Assembly (NCBI RefSeq): GCF_003259845.1
Contig: NZ_QLMJ01000005.1
Span: 186,001 to 250,000 of the forward strand
Length of the DNA: 64,000 nucleotides
Origin: Actinoplanes lutulentus
Lineage (GTDB): Bacteria > Actinomycetota > Actinomycetes > Mycobacteriales > Micromonosporaceae
Direction: 5' to 3'
Part shown: positions 17,062 to 26,525 of the stretch, piece after piece
How the letters are laid out: every line of letters starts with the position of its first letter
How positions within the stretch are numbered: the first letter of the stretch is position 1
Notes under the pieces: model-generated
What the model was told of the DNA's origin: nothing
Databases searched by the model: none
Seen by the model: the letters and a program-made list of their open reading frames with translations, nothing else
Made by a program: the position numbers and the translations under genes

Positions 17062-17550
17062 ATGAGCAGTCATGTGGTGCGTTCGGAAAGGCGCGTCTCG
17101 CCGTGGCTCGCCTTGGCCGGCTTTTTCGTGGCCGTCACGGTGGCCGCGCTGATCGGCGGGCTCGGCGTGGCCGGGACCGCGAACGAGTACAACAACCTCG
17201 TCCAGCCGTCCTGGGCGCCGCCATCGTGGCTGTTCGGCCCCGTCTGGACCGTTCTGTACGCGATGATCGCAGTGAGCGGCTGGCTGGTCTGGCGCCGTAC
17301 CGGCTGGTCCACCGCGCTCAACTGGTACGCCGCACAGCTGGTCCTGAACGCGATCTGGACCCCGATCTTCTTCGGCGCCGGTCAGTACGGGCTCGCGCTG
17401 ATCGACATCGTTGTGCTCTGGGTGCTGATCGTGGTGACTATCTGGAAGTTCCGGCCGATCTCGAAGGTCGCCGCCGGGCTGCTGCTGCCGTACCTGGCGT
17501 GGGTCTCCTTCGCCACTGCCCTGAATGCCGCGATCTGGTCGGCTAACTGA
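17062..17550 (+). CDS. TspO/MBR-family membrane protein
   Basis: 162 aa with five hydrophobic helices and the aromatic TspO motifs PSWAPPSWLFGPVWTVLYAMI, WYAAQLVLNAIWTPIFFG and PYLAWVSFATALNAAIW. TspO proteins bind porphyrins and act in stress or tetrapyrrole handling. A GAGGG ribosome site sits just before ATG 17062. The upstream TetR gene ends 42 bp before. Confidence 0.93.
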   Translation: MSSHVVRSERRVSPWLALAGFFVAVTVAALIGGLGVAGTANEYNNLVQPSWAPPSWLFGPVWTVLYAMIAVSGWLVWRRTGWSTALNWYAAQLVLNAIWTPIFFGAGQYGLALIDIVVLWVLIVVTIWKFRPISKVAAGLLLPYLAWVSFATALNAAIWSAN

Positions 17551-17562
17551 GCTTTTGGACGT

Positions 17563-17597
17563 AAAAAAGCCTCACGGGTAAAAATCCGAGCTTTTTT
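17563..17597 (+). terminator. Hairpin after tspO
   Basis: AAAAAAGC (17563-17570) pairs with GCTTTTTT (17590-17597), with CTC/GAG inside. The A-rich 5' and T-rich 3' arms make it a credible rho-independent terminator, unusually AT-rich for this genome. It separates tspO from the amidase gene. Confidence 0.65.
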
Positions 17598-17698
17598 CAC
17601 GGAACTCCCCACGCGTCACTCGGTCCACCGGCAAGGTGGCACATGGTCGCCGGAAAGCCCCGTTTTGACCCCTTCCGCCGGTGGCCGGGGGAGTCTCC

Positions 17699-19711
17699 AT
17701 GCGTCGCCTGCTTGCCGCCCTGGTCGCTGTCACCCCGGCGGTCGCAGTTGCCGTAGCCGTGGCGAATCCGAGCGAACCCGTCACCACGGGCCCGGTGCTG
17801 CAGACATTCGGACTCGCGCGCGAGGACGGCCTGCGGCTGGCCGCAGGCGGGTACGCGGCACTCGCCCGCCGTGCCACCGACCCGTTCAGCATGGTCGGCG
17901 TGACCTGGGCCGATCCGCGCGCGGCGAGTGAGGGCCGGATCGAAGTGCGCACCCGGGAGGCCGGGACCGGCCGGTGGACGCCGTGGCAGCTGCTGGAGAC
18001 CGACAACCCGGACGCGTCCGGCGGCACCGAGGGCGCCCGCGGGGCCAGCGATCCGCTCTGGGTCGGGCCGTCCGACGGGGTGCAGGCCAGGATGGCCGGG
18101 AAACACGTGCCCGACGACCTCCGGGTGGACCTGATCAACCCGGACGGCTCGTCCTCGTCGTTTTCCGAGGCGGCATCGCTGGAGCTCGTTTCGGCCGCCG
18201 GCGAGGCCCGGCGTAACCCGAAACTGCCGGCCCGTCCGGTCCCGAAGATCGTCACCCGGGCCGGGTGGGGCGCCAACGAGGCCATGGTGAAGGGGGAGAC
18301 CGCCTTCACCGGGCCGATCCAGGTCGTCTTCGTGCACCACACCGCGTCCGGCAACGGATACAGCTGCGGGCAGTCGGCGAGCATCATGCGGGGCATCGAG
18401 GCGTACCAGGTGAAGAGCAAGGGCTGGAACGACATCGGGTACAACTTCCTCGTCGACAAGTGCGGGACCGTCTTCGAAGGACGCCGGGGCGGGGTGCACC
18501 GCTCGGTGCTCGGCGCGCACACCCTCGGCTTCAACAGCAACGCCAGCGCCATCGCGGTGATCGGCGACTTCCGGGCCACCGGGATCCCGGCGGCGGCACG
18601 GGCGTCGGTCGCGCAGGTCGCGGCGTACAAGCTCGGGGCGTGGGGGAGCCCGCCGGCCGGACGGGTGTCGTACGTGTCCGGCGGCAGCAACAAATATCCG
18701 GCCGGCAAGGCCGCGATCCTCAACCGGATCTCCGGCCACCGCGACGCCGGGTCCACCGAGTGCCCGGGCAACGGGCTGTACGCGCAGCTCCCGTCGATCC
18801 GGGCGATCGCCGGCGGCGCACCGATCGGAATGCGGTTCCAGGAGCTCAGCGGCGCCAGCGCGTACGCCGGGAAGTTCTACACCCGGGGGCTGGTGCAGCC
18901 GCTCTGGACGCTCTCCACGCCCACCCGGATGATGGATCGCTTCGAAGTCTGGCTCGACGGGCGGCTCTTCACCGCCGTGCCGGCCGGGCACCGGCTGTCC
19001 CGGCTGCAGCTGCCGGCCGGGGCGCACACCGTCGTGGTCAAGGGCGTTCACCTCTCCGGTCGCACGTCACTGGCGAGCGCGCGGATCCTCGCCGACCCGG
19101 TGCCGCCGGAGTTCGCGGGCGAACCGCAGGTGACGTTGCGGACCGGCTCGATCACCGGCACCGTCCCGGTGCGGGTGGCCTGGACCGCCGCCGACGCCAA
19201 CGGCCTGCGATCGGTACGCGTCACCGGAACCGGCCGTGGCGTGCTCGGCGGCGCCGCACGGACGTTCGACTCGGCCGTGCCGCTCGGCGAGAACGGATCG
19301 TGGACTGTGACGGCCGCGGACCGGGCGGGGAACGTGGCGAGCGCTTCGGTTACGCGTACCCTCGCGCTCGTCGCCGAAGCCGGAGCACGACGGACCGGAA
19401 CGTGGCGCACGCAGCGCGACAGTGCTTTCATCGGCAGCGAAGCTGCCGGGTCCTCCGCCCGCGGCGCGTCGCTGACCTGGACCGTCACCGGCCGGTCGGC
19501 CGCGCTCGTGGCCGCACGCACGGCGACCTCCGGCAAGGTGCGCGTCTTCCTTGACGGGCGTGATCAGGGTGTGGTGGATCTGCGGTCGGCGACGCCGATG
19601 TTCCGGCAGGCGGTGTGGACCCGGATGTGGCCGGCCAGTGGCACGCACACGATCAAGGTGCAGGTGGAGAGCGGGTCCGTGTCGCTGGACGGCGTCACCT
19701 ATCTGGAGTGA
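17699..19711 (+). CDS. Secreted PGRP-type N-acetylmuramoyl-L-alanine amidase
   Basis: 670 aa. Signal peptide MRRLLAALVAVTPAVAVAVAVA. The amidase/PGRP domain lies at about residues 180-380: FVHHTAS (His213/His214; one is a zinc ligand), WNDIGYNFLVDKCGTVFEGR, and SGHRDAGSTECPG with the second His and the Cys ligand. The remainder has Ig-like and carbohydrate-binding-like beta segments (VRVAWTAADANGLRSVRV, GSVSLDGVTYLE). It would cleave the muramoyl-alanine bond of peptidoglycan outside the cell. GGGGGAG precedes ATG 17699. The 3' end overlaps the convergent SGNH gene by 17 bp. Confidence 0.92.
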   Translation: MRRLLAALVAVTPAVAVAVAVANPSEPVTTGPVLQTFGLAREDGLRLAAGGYAALARRATDPFSMVGVTWADPRAASEGRIEVRTREAGTGRWTPWQLLETDNPDASGGTEGARGASDPLWVGPSDGVQARMAGKHVPDDLRVDLINPDGSSSSFSEAASLELVSAAGEARRNPKLPARPVPKIVTRAGWGANEAMVKGETAFTGPIQVVFVHHTASGNGYSCGQSASIMRGIEAYQVKSKGWNDIGYNFLVDKCGTVFEGRRGGVHRSVLGAHTLGFNSNASAIAVIGDFRATGIPAAARASVAQVAAYKLGAWGSPPAGRVSYVSGGSNKYPAGKAAILNRISGHRDAGSTECPGNGLYAQLPSIRAIAGGAPIGMRFQELSGASAYAGKFYTRGLVQPLWTLSTPTRMMDRFEVWLDGRLFTAVPAGHRLSRLQLPAGAHTVVVKGVHLSGRTSLASARILADPVPPEFAGEPQVTLRTGSITGTVPVRVAWTAADANGLRSVRVTGTGRGVLGGAARTFDSAVPLGENGSWTVTAADRAGNVASASVTRTLALVAEAGARRTGTWRTQRDSAFIGSEAAGSSARGASLTWTVTGRSAALVAARTATSGKVRVFLDGRDQGVVDLRSATPMFRQAVWTRMWPASGTHTIKVQVESGSVSLDGVTYLE

Positions 19712-20402
19712 CCGGGGTCGTCATCGGCAGGACCTTGCGCAGGCCCTGGTACCACTGGGCGGCCATCTTGCGGTAACCAGCCTGGCTCGGGTGCACGCCG
19801 TCCACGGTGTCCGACGCCGGGATGACCGACATGTCGACGAGCGTGACCTTGCCGGGGTGACGGGCCGCGGCCTTGGCCAGCTTCGCGTTGAACGAGCGGA
19901 ACTCGCGCTCGTGCTTGCCCTTCACGATCAGCAGTTTCGCCAGGACGATCCGGGTGTCCGGATCGGTCGCGATGATCTTGTCGATCAGCTTGTCGAGGCG
20001 TTGCGGCGCACCGGGGGCCTGGTGGCGCAGCAGGTCGTTGGTGCCGATGTCGAGCAGGACGACCTGCGGCTTGTACTTGCGCATCCAGTACCCGGTGTGC
20101 CGGGTGATCCAGGAGATCCGCCAGCCGGGGTGTCCTTCGTGGGCGGTGTCGGCGCCGGAACCGTTGGCCTGTGAGCCGACGAAGTCGGTGTCGACACCGG
20201 CGGCGGTGAGCCAGGTGTGCAGATCGGTGCGGTACCCGTTCTCGGTCCGGTCGCCCTTGCCGAAGGTGAGGCTGTCGCCGAGCGGCATGATCCGGATCGG
20301 GGTGTTCTGGGCTTTCATCGGCGCTGCTTCTGCCGCGTGCGGGACGGCCAGGGATACGACGGCGGCCAGGGACACGGCGACGAGGCGGTTCAGCAGGCGC
20401 AT
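19695..20402 (-). CDS. Secreted SGNH/GDSL-family hydrolase
   Basis: 235 aa with a signal peptide ending near HAAEAAP. SGNH block I is MPLGDSLTFGKG, block III GTNDLL, block V DGVHPSQAGY, giving the Ser-Asp-His triad. Likely an extracellular esterase or lipase. The frame is open to 20552, but the signal peptide begins at ATG 20402. The 3' end overlaps the amidase gene. Confidence 0.92.
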   Translation of the reverse strand: MRLLNRLVAVSLAAVVSLAVPHAAEAAPMKAQNTPIRIMPLGDSLTFGKGDRTENGYRTDLHTWLTAAGVDTDFVGSQANGSGADTAHEGHPGWRISWITRHTGYWMRKYKPQVVLLDIGTNDLLRHQAPGAPQRLDKLIDKIIATDPDTRIVLAKLLIVKGKHEREFRSFNAKLAKAAARHPGKVTLVDMSVIPASDTVDGVHPSQAGYRKMAAQWYQGLRKVLPMTTPVTPDR

Positions 20403-20464
20403 GCCCGGCGATTCGACGCGTCCCGCCGGGCGCTGAGCGGGTGATCCAGAGCTGCAACCGGCGG

Positions 20465-21352
20465 CTACTCTCCTGCTCCCGTGGTCACCACGACCTTGCC
20501 GCGGCCGTGCCGGGACTCCACCGTGGCGTGCGCTTCCGCGACCCGCTCCCAATCGAACTCGCGGATCGGCATCCGCAGGCCCGCGATGTTGATCGTCTCG
20601 GCGAGCCGCTGCGGCGAACGCCCCGCACGCACCACCCGGGCACCGTGCTCGGCCGCCGCCTTGTCGTCGACGATCGTGCCGACGCGCTCCGCCGGGACGC
20701 CCAGCGCGATCGACCAGGCGATCGCCTCGCCGCCTGCGGCGTCGAGAGCGACGGTGGGTCTCAGGCCGGTGGCACGCACGGCTTCGATCAGACCACTGCG
20801 GTACGCGACCGGCAGCGCGCCCAGTTCACGCAGGTAATCGTGGTTGTTCGGGCTTGCCGTGCCGATGACCGTGGCGCCCGCTCGGATTGCCAGCTGAGTG
20901 GCGATCGTGCCGACCGAGCCGGCGGCGGCATGCAGCAGGAGGACGTCGCCGGTGCCGATCTCGAGTTCCTCGATCGCGCCGCTTGCCGTTTGTGAGGCGG
21001 CTACCAGGCCGGCCGCGGTGGGGAAGTCGAGGTGGTCCGGTTTGATCACGACGTTCTCGGCCGGGACGGTGAGTTTTTCGGCCACGGCGTTGAGCATGGT
21101 GGAGCCGAGGACGGGGGTGCCAGGCGGTATGTCGCCTTTTATTACTACTCCTGAGTATTCTTGGCCGATCTGCTGGGGAAATCGGGCCTGCACCCACGGC
21201 ATGCGCCCGGTCCGGACCGCCACGTCGAACGGCTGCACCCCGGCCGCGTACACCTGGATCAGGACCTCGCCCGGCTGCGGCTCCGGATCGGGCAGGTCGG
21301 CGAAGCGCAGGACGTCGGGCGGACCGTATCGGTCGAAGACCACAGCTCTCAT
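20465..21352 (-). CDS. Quinone-oxidoreductase-like MDR enzyme
   Basis: 295 aa, zinc-independent medium-chain dehydrogenase/reductase. GroES-like N-terminal domain (FADLPDPEPQPGEVLIQVYAAGVQPFD, IGQEYSGVV), then the NADP Rossmann motif LLLHAAAGSVGTIATQLA. No catalytic zinc cysteines are present, so an NADPH:quinone reductase-type role is likely. ATG 21352 starts at the family N terminus. It is divergent from the methyltransferase at 21424. Confidence 0.9.
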   Translation of the reverse strand: MRAVVFDRYGPPDVLRFADLPDPEPQPGEVLIQVYAAGVQPFDVAVRTGRMPWVQARFPQQIGQEYSGVVIKGDIPPGTPVLGSTMLNAVAEKLTVPAENVVIKPDHLDFPTAAGLVAASQTASGAIEELEIGTGDVLLLHAAAGSVGTIATQLAIRAGATVIGTASPNNHDYLRELGALPVAYRSGLIEAVRATGLRPTVALDAAGGEAIAWSIALGVPAERVGTIVDDKAAAEHGARVVRAGRSPQRLAETINIAGLRMPIREFDWERVAEAHATVESRHGRGKVVVTTGAGE

Positions 21353-21423
21353 GTGACCACCCTGCAAGCTGAACTCACGTTGAGGTCAAGCGTTCTGCAC
21401 GCGGATGGGTTTCTCCTGGTCTC

Positions 21424-22446
21424 ATGACTGAAGTTGATGCGTTGGGCGAACGTCTTTTCGGTGCCCTTACCGGCGCTCTGGAACTCTTCACCGTGGAGAT
21501 CGGGCGGGAGCTCGGTCTGTATGCCGCGCTGCGGGACGGCCCGCTCACCCCGCCGGAGCTGGCCAAGGCCGCCGGGATCGACGAGCGGTACGCCCGGGAG
21601 TGGCTGGAGCAGCAGGCCGCGGCCGGTTTCCTGACGGCTGACTTCGCTCTTGCCCCGGGTGTCGCCGAGGTGCTGCTGGACGAGGGCGGGCCGGCCTACG
21701 CCGGTGCGGCAAGCCAGTTCGCGGTGGGTGTGGCGCTGCTGACTCCGCGGGTCATCGCGGCGTTCCGCAGCGGGGAGGGGGTGCCGTACTCGGCGTACGC
21801 GCACGTCCGGCACGGGATCGCCGGGTTCAACCGGCCGATGTTTGACCATCTGCTGACCACCGCGTGGTTGCCGGCGGTGCCGGAGATCGAGGCAGGGTTG
21901 CGGTCGGGGGCGCGGGTGCTCGATCTGGGCTGTGGGATGGGGTATTCGTCGGTGGCGATGGCTTTGGCATACCCCGCCGTTACGGTGCGCGGTGTTGATC
22001 TGGATGAGGACTCGATCGCCGTGGCTCGATCGGTGGCCGCGGCGGCGGGGGTGGCCGACCGGGTGAGTTTCACGGTCGCTGACGCGGCTTCGGTGACCGG
22101 CTCGTTCCACCTGATCACTATTTTTGAGGCATTGCACGATATGGGGGATCCGGTGGGGGTACTCCGGAATGCCGGTGGACTGCTCAGCCCCGGCGGCAGC
22201 GTCTTCATCGCCGACGAGCGGGTCGCCGACGAGTTCACCGCCCCGGCCGGCGAGGTGGAACGCCTCCAATACGCGTTCAGCGTCCTGCACTGCCTGCCCG
22301 CCACCCGGGCCGAGAACCCGGTCCTCGCCAACGGCACGGTCCTGCGAGCCCCGACGCTGCTGGGGTGGGCGCGGGAAGCGGGCTTCTCGTCCCCGGCGGT
22401 GCTCGACATCGACAACGACTTCTGGCGCTTCTACCAACTCCACTGA
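21424..22446 (+). CDS. SAM-dependent methyltransferase with N-terminal winged-helix domain
   Basis: 340 aa. Residues 1-85 resemble the winged-helix dimerisation domain of small-molecule methyltransferases (YAALRDGPLTPPELAKAAGIDERYAREWLEQQ, cut here as two motifs: the GPLTPPELAKAAG helix and YAREWLEQQ). Motif I is VLDLGCGMGYSSVAMA, followed by VRGVDLDEDSI and FEALHDMGDP. The substrate is unknown. It is followed by a 740-bp repeat-filled intergenic region. Confidence 0.88.
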   Translation: MTEVDALGERLFGALTGALELFTVEIGRELGLYAALRDGPLTPPELAKAAGIDERYAREWLEQQAAAGFLTADFALAPGVAEVLLDEGGPAYAGAASQFAVGVALLTPRVIAAFRSGEGVPYSAYAHVRHGIAGFNRPMFDHLLTTAWLPAVPEIEAGLRSGARVLDLGCGMGYSSVAMALAYPAVTVRGVDLDEDSIAVARSVAAAAGVADRVSFTVADAASVTGSFHLITIFEALHDMGDPVGVLRNAGGLLSPGGSVFIADERVADEFTAPAGEVERLQYAFSVLHCLPATRAENPVLANGTVLRAPTLLGWAREAGFSSPAVLDIDNDFWRFYQLH

Positions 22447-22590
22447 CCCACCCTGCCGGGCCGCTGGGCGCACACGCTGGGCGCGCGCTGGGCGCCAGCC
22501 GGTCCGGCTGGTTCTCAGAGCTGACCATGCTGGTCAATGGAGGGATCCAGCTGGCTGAGTGAAGGCGACGTCGGCGTGGGTGGCGGGGCT

Positions 22591-22708
22591 GAGCCGTAGC
22601 TGAGACCTGTTCTGGGGCTGCGATTACGTGGCTGGACTACGGCTGGTGTCGCCCGGCCGTACATCAGCCACGTTATGAGGGCTTCAAATCGTGGCTGGGC
22701 TACGGCTC
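22591..22708. repeat. Two family II palindromes, 64-bp pitch
   Basis: Unit a, 22591-22644, has arms GAGCCGTAGC and ACTACGGCT; unit b, 22655-22708, has a decayed left arm (GGCCGTACATCAGCCACG) and right arm CGTGGCTGGGCTACGGCTC. Starts are 64 bp apart. Related units occur at 44429, 44939 and 45002. Confidence 0.75.
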
Positions 22709-22720
22709 GCGGCGTGGTCA

Positions 22721-23033
22721 GGCCCGGTTTTCCCGCACGGAGCCCTGAAGCCAGGACATCGCGGACTGCCGCGCCGACGTGCGTGTCGAGTTGGGGTGCG
22801 TATCGAACCCGAAATCGACACGGACAGGCGGTTCGCGGAGTGTGTGTCGAGTTTGGGGGCGTAGCGAACCCGAAGTCGACACGCCCCAGGCGGCCCGCGC
22901 GATCTTGGGCGGCTGGTCCCGCCCGGGATGTGGTCCGGGGACCACGATCGCCACGATAGGACCAGCGGAAGACAATCAGGACCGCGGCCACCACTACCAG
23001 CGGGATTTCCATTAACCAGCAGGGTCAGAGCTG
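22721..23033. repeat. Intergenic module copy 1 with two family I palindromes
   Basis: Holds family I units at 22783-22821 and 22844-22882, again with starts exactly 61 bp apart. Flanking sequence matches the modules at 44513 and 54400: GGCCCGGTTTTCC at the left, GCGCGATCTTGGG, the palindromic TGGTCCGGGGACCA, and AACCAGCAGGGTCAG at the right. The order of these marks is the same in all three copies. Confidence 0.8.
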
Positions 23034-23188
23034 TCCCACTGCTCACGCGACGGCACTGACAGCCAGCCGGGCCAGCCGGACCGGCCGGACGCGAGGGCTT
23101 GGCGGGTTGTGCGGGGGGAGTCGGGTTTTAGCGGTTTGGTGGTTGGTGGGTTGCGGTGGGTGTGGTGGGGCGGCCTACCGTCGTGGGC

Positions 23189-25933
23189 GTGTTGGTCCGA
23201 ATGTTGGGGCCCTTCGAGGTGGAGGGCGAGAACGGGCCGGTCGTGGTCGCCGGTGCGTCTCAGCGTGCCGTGCTGGCGTTGCTCGCACTGCGGGCCGGTC
23301 GGCCGGTCCCGGTGGCCGAGCTGGTCGACGCGCTCTGGCCGGATGATCCACCGGTGTCGGCTCGGAACACGCTGCAGTCCCATGTGGCCCGGCTGCGTTC
23401 GCGACTCGGAGCGCCCGGGCTGATCAACCATGGGCCGGCCGGTTATTGCCTGGATCTGCCGCGCGACGCGGTCGACGTGCTTCGATTCGAGTTCCTGGTA
23501 CGCGGCCGGCGGGAAGACGCGGCAGCGATCGGGCTGTGGCGTGGTGCGCCGCTCGCCGAGTTTCCGGGCGAGCCCTTTCGCGGGGTCGCGGCGCGGCTGG
23601 TGGCGCTCCATCGGGGTGCGCTGGTCCGGCATGCGGGGACGCTCGCGCCCGCCGACGCGGTGGAACTGTTGCGGGAACCGTCCGGGGCTGACTCCTGCTG
23701 GGAGGACGGCGCGGTCGCGCTGGCCGGGGCGTTTGTCGCGGCCGGGTGCCGGGGTGAGGCGCTGGAGGTGCTGCGCCGCCACGCCGACGCGACTGTCGAC
23801 CGGCTGGGGCTCGATCCCTCCGACCGGGTCCGGCGGGTTCAACAGGGGCTGCTCCGTGGCACGCATGTCGTCGACAAGTTGGGTGAGTTGCAGGTCTGGC
23901 CGGAACGGGCGGCACAGGCCTGGACCGGCGCTCAGGTCGCCCCGGAGAACCAGAGGGACCGGGCATTGTGCGTACCTCTGCGGTTTTCGTCTTTCATGGG
24001 TCGGGAGAGTGAGCAGCGGCAGCTGGCGCGACTGATCGCGGAGCCGGGCCTGGTGAGCGTCGTCGGGCCTGGTGGGGTGGGTAAGACGCGGCTGGTGGCG
24101 GAGACCGTGCGGGCGACGCCCGGGGTGGCGTGGGTGGATGCGGCCGATGTGCGGGAGGCGGACTTTCTGGAGGCCGTCGCTGTCGGTGTCGGTGCGCGGG
24201 TGGCGCCGCATGACGAGCCGCTGGCGGTGATCGCTGAGGCTGCCGCCGGGCGGGCTGTCGTGGTTCTGGACAACTGTGAGCATGTGCTGGGTGCGGCCGC
24301 CGAGCTGGTCGAGGCGTTGCGTGGAGTTCGGGTCGTGGTGACCAGTCAGGAGAGTCTCCGGGCGGACGGGGAGCGGGTGCTCCGGCTGGGGCCGCTGGAT
24401 CCGCAGGCGGCGCGCAGGCTGTTCTGCGAGCGTGCCCGCGTCGTCCCGTCCGGTGTCGTCGGGGAGATCGTCGAGCGGCTGGATCTGCTGCCGCTCGCCA
24501 TCGAGCTCGCCGCCGTGCAGGCCGCCGCGCTCGGTGTGGACGAGCTTGCCGCGCGGCTGGACGATCGGCTCGACCTGCTTGATCGGGGGCGGCGGGGTGC
24601 GGATCCGCGGCATCGGACGTTACGGGCCGTGGTGGAGTGGTCGTTCGGCCTGCTCGATGTGGCCTCGGCGCGGTTGCTGCGGCGGCTCGCGGTGTTCGCC
24701 GGTGCGTTCACGGTGGCCGCGGCAGAAGCGGTGGCGGGTGACGATCGGTTGCCGCGCACCCGGGTCGCCGGGCTGCTCGCCGGACTGGTCGACCGGTCGC
24801 TGGTGGTGCGGCACGGTCCGGGGCGGTTCCGGCTGCTGGAGACCGTGCGCGCGTATGCGCTGGAACAGGTGGACGCCGAGGTCACCGCTGCGCAACAGCG
24901 GCACGCCGCGGCCATGGCCGCGGCGGCCGAGGACCTCGACGCACGCATGCGGGGGGTCGATCAGGCGGCGACGGTACGCGAGATCGACGCACTTCTGCCC
25001 GATCTACGGCTGGCGTTCACGCGGGGTGACGACGGGGTGAAGGCCCGGCTCACGGCGGCGATGTATCGATATGGGTACCGGTGTCAGCAATACGAGGTGC
25101 TGGCCTGGGGCTATTCCGCGTCGTCGGGACACAACGCCGCGGCCGCCACCCACGCCTGGGGACGGGGTGACCTGGTCGAAGCCCGCCGCCGGGCCTCCCT
25201 CTCCGACCCGCTCGCCCATGAGGTCCTCGGCGATGTGGCCCTCGTCGAGTGCGACGTCGAGACCGCGCTCACCCACTACCGGGCGATGACCGGCGAACCC
25301 GTCGCCCGGGTCTCCGGCATGGTCGGCGAGGCGCTGGTCCTGGCCTGGTCCGGCCGATCCGACGAGGCGGTCGCGCTCGGCCTCGCCGCCGTCGAGCTCG
25401 CCGACAGCACCGGAAACCCGGGTGCGCGGGCCGAATCCCGGTACGGCCTCGGCGAAGCCCTCGGCGACCTCGACCCGCCGCGGGCGCTGGAGCTCCTCGG
25501 CGAGGCGAAGATCCTGGCGGCGGCCGTCGACGACCGGCTCTTCCAGGCCGCGTCCGGTACGGCAGCCGTCGCGATCCGCAGCCGGCACGGTGATCCGGCG
25601 CTGGCGCTCGCCGCGTTCCGGGACGTGCTGCGGCTGTGGCGGCGGGCCGGCAACACCACGCTCCAGGCGGCCGCGCTGCGCAACCTGATCGTGCTCCTGA
25701 CCCGGGTCGGTGAGGACGAGACGGCGATGCTGCTCGACGCGGCGCTGCCGCCGGCCCGGGTGTACCCCGCCGAGGCGGCACGTTTGGAACGAGCGCGCGG
25801 GGCGGCCCGGGAACGGCTCGGTGAGGCCCGGGTCGCGGAGCTGACCCGGCGCGGCGAGGTTCTCGGAGCGGCCCGGGTGACCGAGGAAGCGGCCCGTTCC
25901 ATCGAAGCCGCGCTCACGCGAGGGCGTGGTTGA
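23189..25933 (+). CDS. AfsR-like SARP regulator with NB-ARC ATPase domain
   Basis: 914 aa from GTG 23189 (VLVRMLGPFEVEG is the usual SARP start; an in-frame GTG at 23156 would add 11 residues). Residues 1-90: OmpR-like winged helix (LVDALWPDDPP, LQSHVARLRSRLG). About 90-230: bacterial transcriptional activation domain, somewhat shortened. About 285-600: NB-ARC ATPase with P-loop GPGGVGKTRL near 293-302 and Walker B VVVLDNCEHVL, followed by a helical TPR-like C terminus. Such proteins activate secondary-metabolism or developmental genes. No biosynthetic cluster is adjacent. The last codon overlaps the next gene. Confidence 0.9.
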   Translation: MLVRMLGPFEVEGENGPVVVAGASQRAVLALLALRAGRPVPVAELVDALWPDDPPVSARNTLQSHVARLRSRLGAPGLINHGPAGYCLDLPRDAVDVLRFEFLVRGRREDAAAIGLWRGAPLAEFPGEPFRGVAARLVALHRGALVRHAGTLAPADAVELLREPSGADSCWEDGAVALAGAFVAAGCRGEALEVLRRHADATVDRLGLDPSDRVRRVQQGLLRGTHVVDKLGELQVWPERAAQAWTGAQVAPENQRDRALCVPLRFSSFMGRESEQRQLARLIAEPGLVSVVGPGGVGKTRLVAETVRATPGVAWVDAADVREADFLEAVAVGVGARVAPHDEPLAVIAEAAAGRAVVVLDNCEHVLGAAAELVEALRGVRVVVTSQESLRADGERVLRLGPLDPQAARRLFCERARVVPSGVVGEIVERLDLLPLAIELAAVQAAALGVDELAARLDDRLDLLDRGRRGADPRHRTLRAVVEWSFGLLDVASARLLRRLAVFAGAFTVAAAEAVAGDDRLPRTRVAGLLAGLVDRSLVVRHGPGRFRLLETVRAYALEQVDAEVTAAQQRHAAAMAAAAEDLDARMRGVDQAATVREIDALLPDLRLAFTRGDDGVKARLTAAMYRYGYRCQQYEVLAWGYSASSGHNAAAATHAWGRGDLVEARRRASLSDPLAHEVLGDVALVECDVETALTHYRAMTGEPVARVSGMVGEALVLAWSGRSDEAVALGLAAVELADSTGNPGARAESRYGLGEALGDLDPPRALELLGEAKILAAAVDDRLFQAASGTAAVAIRSRHGDPALALAAFRDVLRLWRRAGNTTLQAAALRNLIVLLTRVGEDETAMLLDAALPPARVYPAEAARLERARGAARERLGEARVAELTRRGEVLGAARVTEEAARSIEAALTRGRG

Positions 25934-26484
25934 CAGACCGCTCGTCCCCGGGTCGATACCGTTATCGCGTGTCTCAGATCCCGTGGTGGGGACTTCCCCT
26001 GGTGGCCGTCGTATTCGCCCTTGCCGGGGCGGCGGCCGTGTACCTCGCCGCTTCCCGTAACACTGAAATGTTGACCCGGCGCCGTCGTAACCGGCAGTGG
26101 TATGACGAGCGCAAAGCCGCATATGTCCAGCTATTGGCTGCTTTCGAGCGGGCCACCTACCGGCTTCGTGCGGCATATGACGCCGGTGAGAAGACTCCGA
26201 CCCCCCTCGACTACATGGATCAGGTCGGTCCGGCGCTCATGCCGGTCCGGTTGCTCGCGTCCGGGCCGGTGCGTTCGGCCGCGCTCGCCGTGCACCTCCA
26301 GCTGGAACGGCTGCACGGTGAGATGAACCCGGCCGCGGTGGTCGGTGTCGAGCCGCGTACCCACTTCCGGGAACTGCTCGCCCAGGTGCCGCTGGTGATG
26401 CAGGAATTCGAAGCGGCGGTCCGGGAGGAACTCGAGATCAAGGACACGCCGCCGGTGTCGCTGAACGGTCTCCGCCGGAGCTGA
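25930..26484 (+). CDS. Membrane-anchored hypothetical protein
   Basis: 184 aa. One N-terminal transmembrane helix (WWGLPLVAVVFALAGAAAVYL), then a basic stretch (TRRRRNRQWYDERKAAY) and a helical cytoplasmic region. TTG 25930 overlaps the SARP stop (TTGA), consistent with coupling; GTG 25969, 13 codons on, is an alternative. The layout suits a regulator-associated membrane protein, but no family was recognised. Confidence 0.7.
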   Translation: MTDRSSPGRYRYRVSQIPWWGLPLVAVVFALAGAAAVYLAASRNTEMLTRRRRNRQWYDERKAAYVQLLAAFERATYRLRAAYDAGEKTPTPLDYMDQVGPALMPVRLLASGPVRSAALAVHLQLERLHGEMNPAAVVGVEPRTHFRELLAQVPLVMQEFEAAVREELEIKDTPPVSLNGLRRS

Positions 26485-26525
26485 GGGCCTTTTTCCCTGC
26501 CATAGACATCGGGCAGGATCGAGGT

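Larger units (their letters stand above)
22447..23188. other. Repeat-rich intergenic region
   Basis: No convincing gene. From the left: three close copies of CGCTGGGCGC, a hairpin CCAGCCGG-T-CCGGCTGG (22495-22511) that may terminate the methyltransferase transcript, a TGACCA/TGGTCA stem at 22522-22536, two family II palindromes, and a module holding two family I palindromes. The promoter for the SARP gene should lie in the last 150 bp but is not recognisable. Short open frames here have no coding features. Confidence 0.7.

Noticed and set aside
17551..17698. Possible cyclic-di-AMP (ydaO-type) riboswitch before the amidase gene
   Set aside because: The conserved GGGGA/CCACGGA-type core of that riboswitch is not visible; the region is explained by a terminator and a short leader.
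22936..23012. Small hydrophobic reading frame on the minus strand starting MEIPLVVVAAVLIVF within module 1
   Set aside because: The other two module copies do not keep the frame, and no ribosome site precedes it.
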